NCBI GenBank assembly: GCA_027924585.1
Contig: BSBM01000179.1
Coordinates: 12,624,501 to 12,688,500 of the forward strand
Length of the DNA: 64,000 nt
DNA from: Larix kaempferi
Lineage: Eukaryota; Streptophyta; Pinopsida; Pinales; Pinaceae
Direction: 5' to 3'
Part shown: positions 10,826-22,310 of the stretch, in pieces
How positions within the stretch are numbered: position 1 is the stretch's first letter
Layout: every line of letters starts with the position of its first letter
The notes under the pieces: model-generated
Told to the model about the DNA's origin: nothing
Seen by the model: the letters and a program-made list of their open reading frames with translations, nothing else
Database searches by the model: none
Translations under genes and position numbers: made by a program

Positions 10826-11434
10826 AATCCCCCCATTGGTTGGAATGGTTGGTGTACTCCAAAATTGTTTGGGGTCAATAGGGATCGATAGGGATCAATC
10901 CCATGACCTCCACTATGAAATTTCCAAGCCCTACCGTCATACCACATTATGGTTCTTGTTAAACATATGGCAAAGAATGTATTTAAATTTGTAAATGTTG
11001 TATGTTGGTAGAAATAGGGCCGAGGAATTAACCCTCAGCCCCAAGTTATATATTTATTGTAACCAATGAACCAACAAATCACATAGTTCAACCAAATAAT
11101 TATGCTATATATAAATATATATATTATACCACAAGGAGAGGTCCTCCTCCCTCATAACACACCTTCCCAACCAATGCGCCACTAGTTCATGTTGGTTAGG
11201 GAAATGAGAAAAAATATATTTAAGGTTTCCCATTGAATGTGAGATACAGTTTAGGCCTTGTAACCCTATATAACCATGTTAATTTCGCATTAGGGCCACA
11301 GTTTGGAGATTGAATTCGATATTCAAGACAACCAATTTTATGCACACCTCCCAAGGTAGGATATGACTTATGCATAGAGTTTGAGGCATGCATCCTAAGG
11401 TGGGCACACATTTCAAGAAAATTTTGTAGGTACA

Positions 11435-11519
11435 ATGGCATGGGTCCCGAGGAGGGACACTAGATAATGGCATGGGTCCCGAGGCGGGACACTAGATAAT
11501 GGCATGTATCCCGAGGTGG
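11435..11519. repeat. 32-bp tandem repeat, about 2.7 copies
   Basis: Units begin at 11435, 11467 and 11499 with ATGGCATG(G/T)(G/A)TCCCGAGG and continue to GGGACACTAGATA in the first two. The units are contiguous, without spacers. Confidence 0.75.
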
Positions 11520-12369
11520 TTTGCACAAAGTATGGGGTGGTTTTTGCACATAGTTCGAGATGGCCATGGATACAGAGACTGTACTGATTGTATGGACCAA
11601 CACTGTATAGAAGTATGTGACAAAGGGGGAGTCTTGAGGCCAATTCAAAAGGTGGTTGAGTTTATATTCAAAATTTGTATAATTTCACAAGGAGTTTGAA
11701 TATGGCTCTGAGCATCCAATCAAAAAAGTGCTTGTAGGTCCCATTCAGCTAAGCTGAAGTACAACCATGTTCATACTTCAGAGTTGGAGAATTCCCTACA
11801 AAAGTTGTTGGTGATGTCTGTTTCTTCTCCAAAACAACTAACAAAAGGTGACATCGGGGGTTGTTATTTAGCCTTTTTTTATATTGTTTAAAGCATTTGA
11901 GACTAATAAAGAGTGGTCTCACTAATAGGGAGTGGATTCGAAGATGTAGCTCGATGTGGGTGAACTCTGTTAATAATTTCTAGTGCACTTGTGATTAATA
12001 TTTGATATTTTAGTATATTTTTAATCATCTCAAAATTATGGAATAAACAAGTTATCTTCCTTAAGTTGAAGAAGTTTGGCTAAGTAGGAAATCACTTTCA
12101 TGCAAGAAGCACTGTCATTTTAAAAGATCCTAACACTGAAAAAGATTCGTTAGCATGAAGAGTTAATGGTTAAGTGGTAATGAAATATTTTCATATCAAT
12201 ATCCCTTCCACTAAAATTGTCGCAAACTTTTCAAATGATCTCAACAACCAAAATAAATATAAAGAAAAAGAACCAAAATAAATAGTTTACAAAAGACCTA
12301 GAGCTCAAGTCCCCTAGTTATTGGGCCTAGAAGGTTGGATCTCAACCTAAGCATTGAATATCCTCGGAG

Positions 12370-13690
12370 ATGAGGTGTTAGAATGGGGCTCTTACATATC
12401 TAGCCTGTGCTCCAATCATATTCTCCTTTCTAACACTATCTTGGATTCTCTAGCTTGGTAAAAAAACTCGGTCTCAAGAGGATTCATTGCGAAGCTTGGA
12501 TACAAAGTCGTCATGGAATATGGGCTTCAAGATGAAAAAATATCGTGGTGGGGGGCCGTTTGGAAGTATCCAAGTCCTTTAAAGTGTAAAATTGTGCTAT
12601 GGTTCGCTCTTAGTAGGAAGATCCTCTTATGGGAAATATGCATGTAAAAATATTGGGTTGGACCCAATATATGTGCTCTATGTAAGTTTGATTCATAATC
12701 TTTTTCACATCTTTTTGTTTCATTCCCCTATACAGATCAGGTGTGGTTGATCATTGTGAAAGATTTAAATCCAGGCATGTAGTGGATGAATCCCTCTCTT
12801 GAAGAGAATTTCAAAATGTGGTTTCAGGATGTGACAGTGTTAGTTTTTAAAGTTGTCCTAGGAATATTTGTGTATGCCATATGTTGGGAAATGAATGTAA
12901 TTTTATTCCAAGATGTGGATATTCATTATGCTGCTTCAGTTGGTCTAATTTTAATACTGGATCACGAACACAAAATGGAGCCTAAAATTCCAAAGCCACG
13001 TAAGTTTGTGATGCATGTTCTCGACTTCTTGATCCCTTGGGGATTCTTTGATGGATCTAGTCAAGGACATCCTGCCATGTGTGGGGTAGGACTGGTGCTC
13101 TTTGTTAATCATTTTAATTATTGTCATATAATTTAGATATGCATCTGGCAGGGGGTTGAATATCAAAGAGAAATTATCATCTCTCTAGACATTACTTCAT
13201 TTTGATAATCTGAAAGGTATCCACAAGTTATAGGTCCTCAACAACTCAAAGGTTGTAATCAATTAGGCAAATAAAAAAATTAAAATAGTAAACATCAAAT
13301 TGGGTCATCTTATTTAGGAAATTCAGAGCTCCCTACAAAATTTTGAAGGGACCCATTTCATCCATGTTTTCCGTGAGCTTAATAGTAAAGCAAATGAGCT
13401 GTAGAAAGATTCCCTTACCATGCAAGTTGGCACATTCACCTTCACAGAGTTTGTCGACAACAAGGAAGTTGATGCAATGCCTTTTCATTACTTCTAAAGT
13501 TTTGGTTTCTTTTGGAATATAAGCAGTTAATTAGTTCCTTTTTGGTAATGTCAATGGCGACCTGTAATGAATGGATCATGTTTTCACTCTTTGGTATGCA
13601 ATGATAATCAAAGAGGTGGTCAAGACCTTCACTCTTGCTCTATCTAGCTTTTATATTTTGATCAGTCCATAAGATGGTACAATGTATATT
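12370..13690 (+). pseudogene. 5'-truncated L1-type LINE remnant (zf-RVT and RNase H)
   Basis: Plus-strand translation in shifting frames shows the LINE C-terminal order. First comes a KLGY...WWGAVWKYPSPLKCKIVLW segment (12,500-12,610), then a CALC..D...HLFV zinc-binding remnant near 12,670-12,720, then RNase H with PWGFFDGSSQG (about 13,030), a VLNNSKVVIN strand (13,230) and an ELNSKANEL final motif (13,380). Stops and frameshifts are frequent. The endonuclease and RT are missing, as expected for a 5'-truncated insertion. The 3' end is near the T-rich stretch at 13,690-13,710; no target duplication was identified. Confidence 0.75.
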
Positions 13691-13759
13691 TCTTTTAAAT
13701 ATAGTTTTTTTTTCTCGAAAAAATCGTTTATAAAAGACTAACATATTATTATAAAACAT

Positions 13760-14293
13760 TAACGTACTTTAACAAAATATTAATAACATCTCACTTTCTT
13801 TAAGAAACAAAACCTAATTAAGTATTATTTTTAATAAAAATATTTTACTTTAAAAACAATATTAAAATTAATAAAATACTTCACTTTCATTAACAAACAA
13901 AACTTAATTAACTATTTTTTTTTATTTTTAATAAAATTACTTCACTATGAAATTAATATTAAAATTATTTAATATAAACAATTAACATATATCTTGGTGA
14001 ACTACCAAAAAAAAAAATATATATATATATAACACTATCTTAATGGTGTATTTTTGTCAACCACCAAACAAAAATATTTACAATAATAAATAATAATAGT
14101 AATAATGTCATTCTTGTAGTCTACATGTATAGATATGAAGCGATACATCATCAAAATTTGGTAATAGAAAAATATAAAATAAAATAAAATTTAGATAAAT
14201 TATTAAATTATATGATTATTTTTAATTTGGTAATAGAAAAATATAAAATAAAATAAAATTTAGATGAATTATAAAATTATATGATTATTGTTC
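13760..14293. repeat. AT-rich tract with two local tandem duplications
   Basis: About 105-bp imperfect copies lie between roughly 13,800 and 13,980 (AACAAAAC(C/T)TAATTAA... units). A 69-bp near-perfect duplication starts at 14155 and again at 14224 (AATTTGGTAATAGAAAAATA). No coding potential. Confidence 0.65.
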
Positions 14294-14367
14294 GATAATG
14301 ATGAGGAGGATAGTTAACATTTACATAGATCAATTTTGGTCTATTAGACCTTAAAAAAAGTAAGGAA

Positions 14368-15180
14368 TTACATGATTTGTTTTAGAATTTTATTTCTGTA
14401 TTCAAAAATCTTGGAGAGTGTTCCTAAATTACTATAACTTTGATGAGATAGAAGGTTGGGCAGGTTAATATTGTAACAACAAATTTTAAAGCAAGATCTT
14501 ATGTGGGTGTATGTAGGGCAATATAAGAGGAAGTGTCTTTCATCCTCAACACTCATAGTCTCACAAAGATAGATCCTTCAGCCCACATAGTTTTAGGAAA
14601 GATCCAACACCCTCTTTCACTATGTAGCTCATGAGAGTTCATTTTTATTTTAGCTATGTGGATCTTCTTCTTTACATGAGTTAAAACATAAAAATAATTT
14701 TGCTCTTCAAGGTTAGGGTTAATGACCTCCTTGTAATATCTTAATTTTCTTTAAATATCCTCTAAATTTTCATCACTTCTCTTTGAACTTCAATGTAATA
14801 ATATTTTTTATATCATTTATATTTTGTAACGTGACATTTTCGTCAATCCCCCATATCCTTAACCAAGAAATGGAATCTTTATGCCAACCTTGCTTGAGCC
14901 TTAGGTGGTTTTGAGTAGAATTTAAAACAATTTTTTAAAGTCTTTGGTCTCCCAAGTTATTTAATTTTTTCTTGTACATTAGGTACCTAGTCATAACTAT
15001 GCTTTCAATGGGGGTGAAACACACTTCAATAAGGAGAATAGGATATGGCGTATTGCTTTTAATTTTAATATTGTAAGTTATAAAACACTTTTGGATTTGC
15101 TCAATCCTTTTCCAATATTTGCTAGAGAGATTGCAACCTGAAACTTCACACCCATACATGAGAATGAGAATGATGAGAGT
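14368..15180 (-). pseudogene. LINE-like reverse transcriptase remnant, C-terminal part
   Basis: The minus strand from 15159 reads YGCEVSGCNLSSKYWKRIEQ, then NTPYPILLIEV and PIES(I)VMTRYLMYKKKL. This is the post-RT region of plant non-LTR polymerases. After frame damage it continues to a zinc-finger-like EDERHFLLYCPTYTHIR segment at about 14,520-14,560. The lineage differs from LINE-1 and LINE-2 of this window, and the strand is opposite. It ends about 115 bp left of the LINE-1 target duplication. Confidence 0.6.
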
Positions 15181-15698
15181 TTTAAAGAGGATTTTTTATA
15201 TATATTTTCAAATTTATTATATATTATACTATATCTATATTAATACACAAAACATCATATTAATATAAATAAAATGTTACTTGTATTAATACAAGTAACA
15301 TCATATGAAGAGAAAAAAGCAATTGAACTCTTTGAAGGGGTCGGGGAGATGATGGTCATAAGAGTCCAAGGGTTTTCAGAAAGGGGAGGTTCTCCATATC
15401 ATAGCTAGTTTTTTGTAGCCTCTTGGAGTCCAACCAAATGTTATGGTTGGCCTAGTATAAACCAAGAATAAAAAAAGTGAGAATAAAATTATTTGTTGCA
15501 GAAAAAATCCTGGTTTTTTTATATGAAAACTTTTGTTTTTGGATTATTGTGGTAGAATCTGGTTTTAATAATTCAAACTTTGTCTTTTCTAGTCATCTCA
15601 TCTACTTTATGTCGTTTTGTCTTGTGATTAGACCTCATGGTGTTTTTGGTGTCTGACAACTATAAAGTGTGGTCTTGCAGGAAGCAAAGTTGACAAAT

Positions 15699-17255
15699 CA
15701 TGTTGTCATCTAGTGATCTGTCGGTGGAAAGCTATGTTTTACTGGGGGCTATTGATAATGTCGGTAAATTCCAATGATTCACCATTTTCTAAAGGTTCCA
15801 ATAGATCATTTCCCTCGAGGTTTGATGGAGTTAGGGTTTTCAAATTTCCGAGCGGTCAGGACAAGGGTTTATCAGATTCTATGGCGCCAAACAATGTCTT
15901 AGATGTAGGGGTTCACACTTGTGATCAAGCTACTAAGGAAATATCTAATTTCAGGAAGTTGGCGTCTGATAAAGTATCTAGTGCGACCGCTGGGAACAGA
16001 AGGAGATTAAAGACTTACAAGGAGAAGGAGGGTGTGGATTAGTTTGTACTTGGGAAGGATGTAAACCTTGATAGGGTTAGCATTTTATCCAGAAGAACAA
16101 TTTTTGGGAAGATTGAAGGGACTAGGGTTTCAGGACCGAAGCTTATTGAGTGGGTTAATAAAACATGGATTCCTGAGTTTGGATTTGCTCCCAAGATGAG
16201 CCTTCTGTCAAAAGGATGGGTATGTTTTATTTTCCCTACAATGGAGGTTATCTCCACTATCCTGGAAAATATTTGGCTTGTCAAAGATAGTTCCTTAGTT
16301 CTAAAGAGATGGCACACAAATTTTAACCCTGAATCTAAAATATTGGTGAAAAGGAATCTATGGGTGCTAATTCCTAGATTTCCCTTTGAGTTGTGGAATT
16401 CCAATGTATTCGAAGACCTAGCAAATTTCTTAGGGAAATTTGTGCGGCAGGAGGAAAAAACTGGTATATAGCATAAACAAGAAAATTGCGTCCATGATGG
16501 TGGAATTTGATATTTCAAAAGGTCTTCCAGTAGAGGTGGAGATAGTTTGGGGAAACAAAGTTTTTTGGCAAAAATTGGATTATAGAAATGTTCATTTTCA
16601 GTGTTTTTTCTGTAGAAATACCAATCATGTGAAAGCTCGGTGTCCCAATCTGCTAAGAGGGTCAAAATCAATTGATCATAGTTCATAAGCAGGTTCGGAT
16701 CAGGATTTTTCTTACATTCCTCCTTTACATACAGAATACCAAGATCCATCTGATCTTCAAGGTTATCCGGGTATGTTAAAAAATGATCCTTCTACTTATT
16801 ATGAAGGAGTATCAAAAGAAGAGTTGAACTTCTACTTATCCGATGAAAAATCTCTTGATCTTAGGAAAAATTCAATTAACTCTGTGTCTAGGAATCTTAT
16901 GAAGGAACTGAACTTGATGGACGAACCTAACCCTAAAATTGGGGTAGAATCTAAGAAATCCCCAATTCGGGATAATCCGCATCCTTTGAACCCTGTTGAT
17001 ATTGAAGGCATCGATAATGTCGTGGATATAGGGAAAATTGATCATCTAGGGAATTGTGATTCACAACCTATTAAGTCTGACTTGATTGTATTGTTTTCTA
17101 ACATATTTTTGACTGATATCAGAGCTAAAAGGGATTCTACTAATGAATCTACTCCCATGACCTTTCTTCATGATCTAAAGTTTGTCCCTCCTACAGAGAA
17201 TTGTATCTATAAATATCCTCTTGATTTTTTCTCAAAATCCCTTGCTTACCCATAG
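15699..17255 (+). pseudogene. LINE-1 ORF1 (DUF4283-like nucleic-acid-binding protein), broken
   Basis: The first ATG at 15699 opens a frame (MLSSSDLSVESYVLGAID...) that stops after 24 codons. It resumes in another frame through 16042 and onward. The DUF4283-like region appears around 16,060-16,430 (W.PEFGF..KM.LLSKGWVCF.F, then RW..NFNPES). A well-formed CCHC knuckle, C-x2-C-x4-H-x4-C (CFFCRNTNHVKARC), lies at about 16,602-16,643. A Ser/Asn-rich tail extends to 17255. In plant L1 elements this protein binds the element RNA. At least three frame breaks are present. Confidence 0.75.
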
Positions 17256-17451
17256 GTTAGTAGCCCTTTTCCTTCTATCCAATGTCAAAATGATACTATA
17301 CGGGATAAGAATAAGAAAAGAGGAAAAAGTATGACTCCTCTTTCATTCCCCTTTCTAAAAGATTGAGTAAAGATGAGAAATCATATAAGTCTTCTGATCT
17401 TCCTTCCCATCGAGCCCTTAGAGCATTTTTTCCCGACTTTGAGGTTCCTTA

Positions 17452-17682
17452 ATGTATTTACATTCCTTTAATATTCGATGGATTGGGGGGGATGGCAAGG
17501 TTAGGTTCATCTCCAGATTCCTAAAATCTACTAGCCTTGATATGATATTGATCCAGGTAACTATGTGTTCTTCAATCCAAGCTATTGAAATCTTCTCTAG
17601 AATCTTGCTTGGATGGAATTTCAGTGCAATTGTTGCCTATGGTTTGTTGGGTGGTTTGTTGTTGGGATGGAATCATGTTACA
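17452..17682 (+). pseudogene. LINE-1 ORF2, N-terminal part of endonuclease
   Basis: ATG at 17452 starts SFNIRW.GG.GK.R.I, followed by DMILIQ(V)T, where the catalytic Glu of the usual LLQET motif is replaced by Val, and then GLLGGLLLGWN. This is the start of the apurinic-like EEP nuclease that nicks target DNA. The frame is cut after GWNHVT by a 19-bp filler and the 28-kb LTR element. The next residues are at 45692 on the other side, in the matching phase. Confidence 0.85.
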
Positions 17683-18568
17683 TATGATGAAACACAACCA
17701 GTGTCACACTAGACTTAATACATATATATATATTTTTTTAAATAGTAAAATATATTTATGCTCATTAGCCACATGCATATTTAATATTTGCAATCCTATA
17801 AAAAATGCATAACAATTGCATTTGAATTCTTAAAAGATATGCAAGTAACTAGGGGAAGCTTCAACTTAATCCATAATACCCATAATTTCTTTTAATAATG
17901 CATAGTATGAGTTGTGCACTAAAACTATCTACACAGTAAAACGTGCGCAGTAAGAACCATGACATAGGAACTTCCCATTATGGTTCTCCTAAATTATTTG
18001 CGATAATAATTATTAATATTTTTAGTGTAGGAAATTGGATATTCAATTCATTACCCACAAAACCCATGGTATTTAAATTAATATGACCTATGGTTTTCAA
18101 GCATAAATACCATTCATGCAAGTAATATTAACAAAGTTAAATCTAAGCTTCAACATAAACATTATTTCTATTTTGCATAACTAATTCAACCCTTGGTTTT
18201 CAAAAACCACCAAACCATCCAATACTAAGCACAATATAAGAACTTTAGCATATGGACTTTGTTTATACTATGATTATTAGACAAAATTTATCTTTTAATA
18301 TACTTCAACATAAATAAATATCTTCGACAAGGTTGGCATATGAAATATGTTTATATTTTTTTGTTAAACAAAAATTAACTTCGACATAAATAAAACATAT
18401 AACTATGCACCCATATCAATACCAATAATATATTATTTTTAATAGATATGATTATTGGACCTTAATAAGTTTTGGCTTAGAAAATGATATTTCCAAATAT
18501 TTCCTTATAAAAAATCATTCTTAGGAACTTAGACACTATGCCATGAGTTGCATGGAGTGAAGAGTGAG

Positions 18569-18735
18569 AGAGTGAGCTTCGACAAGTGAACTATGACTTA
18601 GTGAGCTTAGACAAGTGAGCTATGATGACTTAGTGAGCTTCGACGAGTGAGCTATGATAAAGTGAGTTTTGACGAGTGTGTTTTGACAGAGTGAGCTTGG
18701 ATGAGTGAGTTGTGACAAAGTGAGCATCGACAAAA
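18569..18735. repeat. Minisatellite expansion (GTGAGCTTCGACRAGTGAGCTATGA type)
   Basis: About six diverged units of 25-32 bp built on AGTGAGCTT(C/G)GA(C/T)(A/G)AGTGAG. The homologous position in the 5' LTR (about 41,975-42,010) has only a short GTGACACAGTGAGTGAGC stretch, so this array expanded in, or was lost from, one LTR after insertion. Confidence 0.75.
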
Positions 18736-20254
18736 GCATATAAAATTATGCCAAATATTTCCTTAAGACTAGGAAAATCAATATTTTCTCAAGATATTTA
18801 AATTCCTTATTATTATAAAACAAGGAAAAGAACTATATTCTTTTGTATATTTATTTTTTATACTTACTGCACTAAAAGCATCATAGTAAGTACTTCACAA
18901 TAAATACTTTGTAGGAATTATCCAATATGAATTTCCTAGTCATAACTTAGGAAATATAGTTGTATACTTAAAACATTTCTCATTATATGCATTTTTCCGT
19001 TTTATTACGACAAAGGAAAATATTATTTCAACATAATCCTTGTAAGCTCACTAAGCGTCGGGTAAGTATTTTCCTAAAAGTGTGAAGTGCGGTTTCCTTA
19101 AATGAAATAGGAAAACATTTACCATTCATTCCAATATATGGAATGAACTGCACAGTTTCATTCACACCAAAGGAATAAGGGCAAGTAAGTTTATATACAT
19201 AATCACTCCTCAAATATTGTATCACACATTTAAAACAAGAAAATAAAAACATTTATTCCCCACATGTTCCATAAAATTAACTGCGAAGTGGGGTTTCCAT
19301 AAATTAATTAGGAAGACATTTTCCAATATTTCTCAAACATAAAAGGTAAAAGGACATATTATTTACTACTTCAACCCATTGAACTTTGTTTATAAACCCT
19401 TCAATTCCCAATACTTGTAAAATTTAAAAATAATACCTCTCATGTTTGGCCCATAGTTTTTAAATTCGACTTATATTCGTTGCAAGACATAATATACAAG
19501 TTTTGGCACATGGAGGATGTATTAAGGAAAACAAAACCACATGTGGTTTTAAAATAAACAAAACTACCACACAAAACTGCCTGTGGTTTTGAAATAAATT
19601 AATATTACCACTTAATGCAAACACTACTAGCAAAGCTAACAAATAGTTTTGTGTTTAACTCATTTCATTTAACTCTTTTGAACTGCGCAGTAAAACATGT
19701 CATTTAACCCAGGAACTACCCAAGATTACAAGTTAATTCACAATTTAACACAAGCCTTTGCAATAAAATTCAACTATTTGCAAATAATGATGCAACTTAA
19801 GAAAAAATAACAAAATGAATGGGATTCCTACTTATTTATCCATTCATAAGAGTTTTCCTCTTCGACATATTTTCAATAAACATTTCAATTATAAACCTAG
19901 AAATTTAAACAGAAAACCATGGCAATTTTTTATTGAAAGTTAATAACACCATTCTCATGAAATAAACTTATATGTTGAACACTTGAATTGGAAACTTGTT
20001 GCGTGGCCTCCACTCACCACCCAACCATAGGTAATTTTTCTCATTAATTGCTCAGCGAAACACCACCCCGGAGCTGAGACTTGTGTATTCACCAGACAGA
20101 CTGCTCACCAATTCCCATACTTTTTAGAATTTACACTTGGCAATTAGGAAAATTGGATTGAATACCAATTCCATGCCAAATAGTGCAATTAACGTCCTTG
20201 ATTTCCTTTTGATTGCACAATAGTGAAACACATCACTGCCATGTTTGTTCAGAA

Positions 20255-20858
20255 TGTTAAATTTTGAGCATTAATTCACAATACTCTAGGATCTTCACTA
20301 AGAGAATAACATGTACAGTATATCAATGCATAACAATCACAATAAGCATGACAAGCATCACAAGAATCAAAAGCATGAGAGACAAGAGACATAGAGTTTC
20401 CGTGGGGAAAATACTAAGGTGAAAAACCCCACAACTTCCTCAGAGATAGAGAGAGCAATGGCTCAACCAAAGTACAACCAAAATACACTGAGATAGTCTC
20501 CTAGTAGCAGATGATCCTCCTCCTCACTAGTGCGCCACTTTCTGAGTGAGAGAGATATAACTTTCCGAATGATCTAAATAGAGATCTCCTAATCTCTATT
20601 TATACTAACATGTTTGCCCAGTTACCTTATGGGGCCGACTTGTATATCTAGATACATCCACAATATAATATATATTTCAGGGCCGACCCCACACATGGTG
20701 ATCTAATAACCCATCGGCAAGTACACACACTTGCGACACTTGTCAATCCACATGACGACACTTCCTTATAGAGGAATAACACATCTCTAATAAGGGTACA
20801 ATAAATATACATGAAATACATAGATGAAATACATTCCAAAGTTACATGTACATCAACA
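20255..20858 (-). repeat. Copia A 3' LTR (604 bp)
   Basis: Plus-strand ends TGTTAAATTTTG and GTACATCAACA. TATA box on the minus strand at 20604-20595, overlapped by the family inverted repeat. Confidence 0.92.
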
Positions 20859-20870
20859 CTCCCTCTTAAC
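20859..20870 (-). promoter_or_regulatory. Polypurine tract of Copia A
   Basis: The minus strand reads GTTAAGAGGGAG directly before the 3' LTR start TGTTGATG. Copia B has the identical 12-mer at 61693-61704. It would prime plus-strand DNA synthesis. Confidence 0.88.
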
Positions 20871-22310
20871 TAGGAAGGTATTTCTCGACACAGATCTGCT
20901 AGACAAGTCTTCTTCTCGGGATCATCGTCATCGATGCATCGTCATCGTCATCGTCACTGCTGCTGCTATCTCAACCAATCTCTGACTCTACTCGTCATAG
21001 GAAGTTCTACAGAGCCAGTCCTTTTTCATACTGGATGTAGGCCCACCACCTGCAGGTCTTCGTCATCACTGGCCATACTATGGAATCCTCCGGACTTATT
21101 ACGTGCGTCACAAAACCTTGAAAGAGAATCCCAGGCTGTTACGAGCACACGGCTCTACCTATAGGATCTCCCAGGGCCATATTATATGTGACCTCACCAC
21201 AAAACCTCGCAAGAGCATCCCAGGCTGTTACGAGCACATAGCTCTACCTATAGGATCTCCCAGGGACAGATTATATGTGGTCACCACAAAACCTCGCAAG
21301 AGAATCCCAGGCTGTTACGAGCACACAGCTCTACCTATAGGATCTCCCACGGACAGATTATATGTGGTCATGGAAAAACCTTGCAAGAGCATCCCAAGAC
21401 TTATTACAGGCACACAGCCCAACCTATCGGATCTCCCAAGGACATATTATATGCCATAGGAAAAAACCTCGAAAGAGCATCTGCCAAATATCCCAGGGCC
21501 AGATTATATGCCATAGTCAAAATGTCGAAAGACTATCTGCAGATCTCCCAGGGCCAAATTATATGTCCTCCCAGAGCAAAACCTCGAAAGAGCATTTGCC
21601 AGATATCCCAGGGCCAAATTATATGCTCATCTGCACAACCTGATCCACGGCCATAGAGTATCAACCTGATACTCACCATACATCATCTTGATGTACACAT
21701 GATCATCCTAATCATCATCACTGCAACATCCTGCTGCATGTCATCTGGAGCAATATCCTGAAGCTTGTCATCCATGATCATCTTGATCATACAATGCATC
21801 TACCTGATGCATACCAAGTATCTACCTGATACATATCATCATACATGATCCACCTGATCATACAGTATATCCACCTGATACAAATACAAATACATGATAC
21901 ATATCACCATACATGATCCACCTGATCATACAATGTATCCACCTGATACATATACAGATACATGGTCCAAGCATACAACATGATGCATATACAAAATACA
22001 TACAAATGATCCTACTGATCATATCCAACATCCAACATGATGCGTACATACATATACATAAAAATGATCCAATTGATCATATCCAGCATCCAACATGATG
22101 CATACATACATATACATATAAATGATCCAACTGATCATATCCAGCATCCAACATGATGCATACATACATATACATATAAATGATCCAACTGATCATATCC
22201 ATCATAAACCAGAACATCATCCTGATGCTCATCATTCAGCGCTTACATCCACAACCATGTGAAGGATCCTCCTTCCAACATGCTTGGAATGGCTTCAGCA
22301 AATGTGTCCA
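20871..22310 (-). repeat. Copia A 3' non-coding region made of tandem repeats
   Basis: Between the pol stop and the PPT lie 1.4 kb of repeats. Units of 87-89 bp share CCCAGGCTGTTACGAGCACA (starts 21130, 21219, 21306) with shorter relatives to about 21,640. CTGAT(A/C)CA(T/C)-rich units follow (21,680-21,990), then 58-bp units starting TCCAACATGATGC at 22031, 22089 and 22147. The small ORFs here simply follow the repeat period and are not supported as genes. Confidence 0.8.

Larger units (their letters stand above)
9971..12369. other. No recognisable gene; short repeats only
   Basis: Short ORFs here show no family signature. Notable items are a CACGTG-rich stretch (10668-10825), a TATA-like run at 11106-11135 followed by a small GGAG/CTCC hairpin, and a 32-bp tandem repeat (11435-11519). 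The stretch may include part of an unrecognised LTR, but no paired copy is in the window. Confidence 0.4.

Noticed and set aside
10468-10947. 159-codon minus-strand ORF
   Set aside because: No domain, no homologous frame elsewhere in the window, and it overlaps the G-box-rich stretch; a chance ORF.
11435-11519. CRISPR-like short repeats
   Set aside because: Units are contiguous without unique spacers, and the setting is a plant genome.
12951-13166. Minus-strand ORF over the RNase H remnant
   Set aside because: Shadow of plus-strand LINE coding sequence.
21100-21656. Overlapping plus-strand ORFs of 76-118 codons
   Set aside because: They follow the period of the tandem repeats in the Copia A 3' region and run antisense to the element.
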